Shown in pieces: positions 61,519-64,000 of a stretch of DNA of 64,000 nt. Location: NCBI GenBank assembly GCA_030220185.1, contig JASPKZ010010273.1, positions 2,321,501 to 2,385,500 of the forward strand, given 5' to 3'. This DNA comes from Diploptera punctata (taxonomy: Eukaryota > Arthropoda > Insecta > Blattodea > Blaberidae). The stretch's first letter is position 1. Each line of letters begins with the position of its first letter. Position numbers and translations under genes: made by a program. The notes under the pieces were generated by a model that saw only the letters and a program-made list of their open reading frames with translations, searched no databases and was not told the origin of the DNA.

Positions 61519-64000
61519 TTTCTTTTCCCTGCAAAGGAAAATATAGCTTTAATCTATTTGAAAGTACTGTCTCATATTTGCGTTTACCTAATTTTTGTAT
61601 TATTACGTTGTGACCTTCAGTATTCTTAACTTCGTATGGACCTTTCCATATAGGATCTAATTTATTCCTATGTTCTACTCTGAAAGTACTAGATCATTCT
61701 CCTTGAATTCAACATAATTGCTTTTCACACGCGATTGCTGCTGTTCTTTAAATTTAATAAGCCTTTCTCTAGCTACCTCATGACAACTTTGCAATCTATT
61801 CCTTACATTCAGAATTAAATCGTCGTAATTATATAAAGGTTGTGATTTAGTTTGTAAAATTCCTGGGATATTACATTTTCTTCCGTACAATAATTCATAG
61901 GGTGAGTATTTAGTAATACTATGGGGGGTAGTGTTGTAAGTAAAACTAGCAAAAGGTAGCCATTTGTCCCAATCGGCTCCTCTAGGATTGCAAAAACAAC
62001 GTAAGTAAGTTACTAAGGTTTTATGAGTTCTTTCTAGAGCTCCATTACTTTCAGGATGATAAGCAGTAGTGTTTAGTTTCTGAATCTTAAATAGTTTACA
62101 TATTCTTTTAAATAAATCGGACATAAAATTTGTTCCTTGATCAGTTAATATGATATCAGGAATCCCATAAATTAAGATAACATTGTTTACTAAAGCTTCT
62201 GTTATTTCTTCGGCTGTTTGTGTCTTTAAGGGAATAACTATTAAATATTTACTTAAGTTATCTTGACAAGTTAATATATATTTATGATTTCTCTCGGTTA
62301 GTGGAAGTGGTCCCACTACGTCTAGATACATTTTTATCCAAGGTTCTTTTTGTGTGTCCGTGACCTCTAAAGGTTGTTTTACTTTATGATTCACGTCTTT
62401 ATTAAATTGACAAGTCTTACAAGTTTTAATGTAATTAGTTACGTCTTTCTCGATTCCCGGCCAATTTATGTATAATTTAATTCGATCGGTAGTTTTATTG
62501 ACTCCAAGATGTCCTCCAACTGGACAGCTGTGAAATTCTTTGATTATTTTCTCTTTACGATCCTCAGTTACGTGATTACTATTCAATGTGCAACATTCTA
62601 CAGGATGTCTACTCAAACTATCTGCGTTTACGTGTCTTTTACCTGCCCTATAATGAATTTCGAATTCAAATTCTGAAAGTTGTAATTTCCAACGTATTAA
62701 CCTCGAACTAGGGTCTTTCACCTTAAATAACCAGACCAATCCTTTGTGATCTGTCACTACTTGAAATTTACGTCCTAGTAAATAAGGTCTAAAATGCCTG
62801 CATGCCCATACTATCGCTAAAAGTTCTTTTTCTACAGTGCTGTAATGCAATTCGGCTTGATTTAAAGTTCTGCTAGCGTAAGCAATGGGTTTATCATCTC
62901 CTAATGTTCCTTGACTAAGAATTGCGCCTAAAGCGTATCCACTAGCGTCTGTAGTTACTATAAAGGTTTGTGTGAAATCTGGATACTGTAACAGTGGAGC
63001 TGTTGTTAATTTATCTTTTAATTTATTGAAGCTATTCTGTTCTGGGTCTTCCCACTTCCATTTCTTATCTTTCTTTAACAATTCAGTCAAAGGTTTTGCA
63101 ATAGCACTAAATTCTTCTATAAATTTTCTGTAATATCCTGCCAAACCTAAGAATTATTTTATGTCTTTAGGTGTCTTTGGAGTTGGAAATTCTGTAACTG
63201 CCTGTATCTTCTTGGGATCGGGTTTGACACCTTGAGCGGTAACTACGTGTCCTAAGTATTTTAATTCTTTTCTTAAAAATTCGCATTTATCAGGCTCGAT
63301 CTTTAAATTGTGTTTCCGCAACTGATTAAACACTTCCCGTAATTTTTTATTATGTTCTTCTAAGGTTTCGCCCATTACTAATATATCGTCCATGTATACA
63401 AAGCATCTATTGCCTATGGATTCATGGAGTACTGAGTTCATCATTCGTTGGAATGTAGCAGGTCCCGATCTAACTCCAAAGGGCATTTTCCGGTATTCGA
63501 AATGTCCGTTAGGGGTGCTAAAAGCAGTTTTACATTGGTCTTCCTCGGCGATTGGCACCTGGAGGTATCCACTAGCGCAATCTAACGCTGAAAAATATCT
63601 GGCCCTTCCTATTTTGTCTAATATATCTTGTATGTTAGGAAGAGGATAGCTGTCTCCTACGGTTACTTCGTTTAACTTCCTAAAATCTATACAGATTCGC
63701 CATTTTTTCTTTCCTGATGCGTCTTCCTTTTTAGGTATGACTATTAGTGGAAAATTCCATTCGCTCTTACTATGTGCGATAATACCGTCTTCTAACATTT
63801 GTGTAACTTGTTTATTAATTTCTTCTTGATGAGCCTCTGCTAACCTATAATTCTTTAAAGTTATAGCTCTTCCTTTAGGAATTGAAGGGGTAGGTATGGA
63901 ATGTTTAGCAGCTGTTGTGCTCGTTAGTCTATCTCCCGGAAGCTTAAATATGTCCGCGTATTCTGTGCAAATGTTTCGTATACTATGGGCCCCTTCCTTC
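61505..64000 (-). pseudogene. pol: Errantivirus pol: RT, RNase H, integrase (5' end outside window)
   Basis: Open from the window edge at 64000. Reverse transcriptase (to about 63150): FPLIVIPKKE, DFRKLNE, LDCASG with catalytic Asp, MPFGV and the YMDD box at 63396-63385. An in-frame TAA at 63156-63154 breaks the frame three codons before FLGLAGYYRKF-type sequence resumes (63144). Then RNase H (TDASGYALGAILSQ, about 62945), an HHCC zinc finger (CPVGGHLG, TCKTCQFNKD) and the integrase core with D (YLDVVGPLP), D (LTDQGTNFM) and E (HPESNGALERTH). A frameshift at about 61677 separates the last ~55 codons, which end in TAA at 61505. A pyrimidine-rich TTTCCTTTGCAG near 61540-61529 just upstream of the env ATG is a plausible acceptor for a spliced env message. 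Confidence 0.92.

Larger units (their letters stand above)
58908..64000 (-). mobile_element. Errantivirus-like (Gypsy with env region) provirus, 3' half
   Basis: Minus-strand order: pol (64000-61505), env region (61518-59467), polypurine tract, 3' LTR (59423-58908). Gag, protease and the 5' LTR lie beyond the window edge. The gene order and the env-like reading frames mark a Gypsy-clade errantivirus as known in insects. Lesions are few for an element of this size: one stop and one frameshift in the visible pol and frameshifts in env. Confidence 0.9.

Overview
This 64 kb window is AT-rich, repeat-dense animal DNA and almost certainly insect. Supporting signs are an errantivirus-type Gypsy element with an env region, jockey-like and RTE-like non-LTR elements, several Tc1/mariner families, a pogo element with a C-terminal PHD-like finger, hAT elements and a Penelope-like element. 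The repeat style resembles a large polyneopteran genome such as a cockroach or termite; that placement is inference from family resemblance. No complete host gene is visible. The only reading frame over 100 codons that I cannot assign to a repeat is 45691-46041, which faintly resembles an insect chemoreceptor exon.

Layout. 0-10 kb: tandem SINE-like units, a pogo element (2636-4979) at the junction of a ~0.9 kb direct duplication, a LINE 3' end, a small foldback, and two copies of a jockey-like LINE, the second split by a 518 bp non-autonomous hAT with an 8 bp target duplication. 10-21 kb: a deleted hAT, a Tc1/mariner with long inverted repeats, SINEs, and a 2.07 kb LINE-A copy (18378-20450) inserted into an older foldback. 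22-31 kb: LINE 3' fragments, one cut by a mariner (28367-29714). 31-45 kb: mostly unassigned AT-rich DNA with SINEs, LINE fragments and a possible Helitron. 45-53 kb: a tRNA-like gene inside a hairpin, two foldbacks carrying hammerhead-like motifs, long microsatellites, a large palindrome, and a mariner relic split by a SINE with an 11 bp target duplication. 54-58.6 kb: nested repeats ending in a near-perfect palindrome of a Penelope-like element that encodes a GIY-YIG endonuclease on both strands. 58.9-64 kb: the 3' half of an errantivirus-like provirus on the minus strand (3' LTR, polypurine tract, env region, pol), cut by the window edge.

How the parts relate. The dominant SINE (SINE A) has a tRNA-type head and one of two alternative 3' bodies. 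One body ends like the LINE at 5762-6458, as expected if that LINE's machinery mobilises it. The most interesting recurring signal is a hammerhead-ribozyme-like fold in the Penelope-like palindrome and in several foldback relics. In the Penelope copies and in the 46-47 kb foldbacks, core positions 3 and 8 read U and A instead of C and G, which keeps the pair. These folds were found by eye and not computed.
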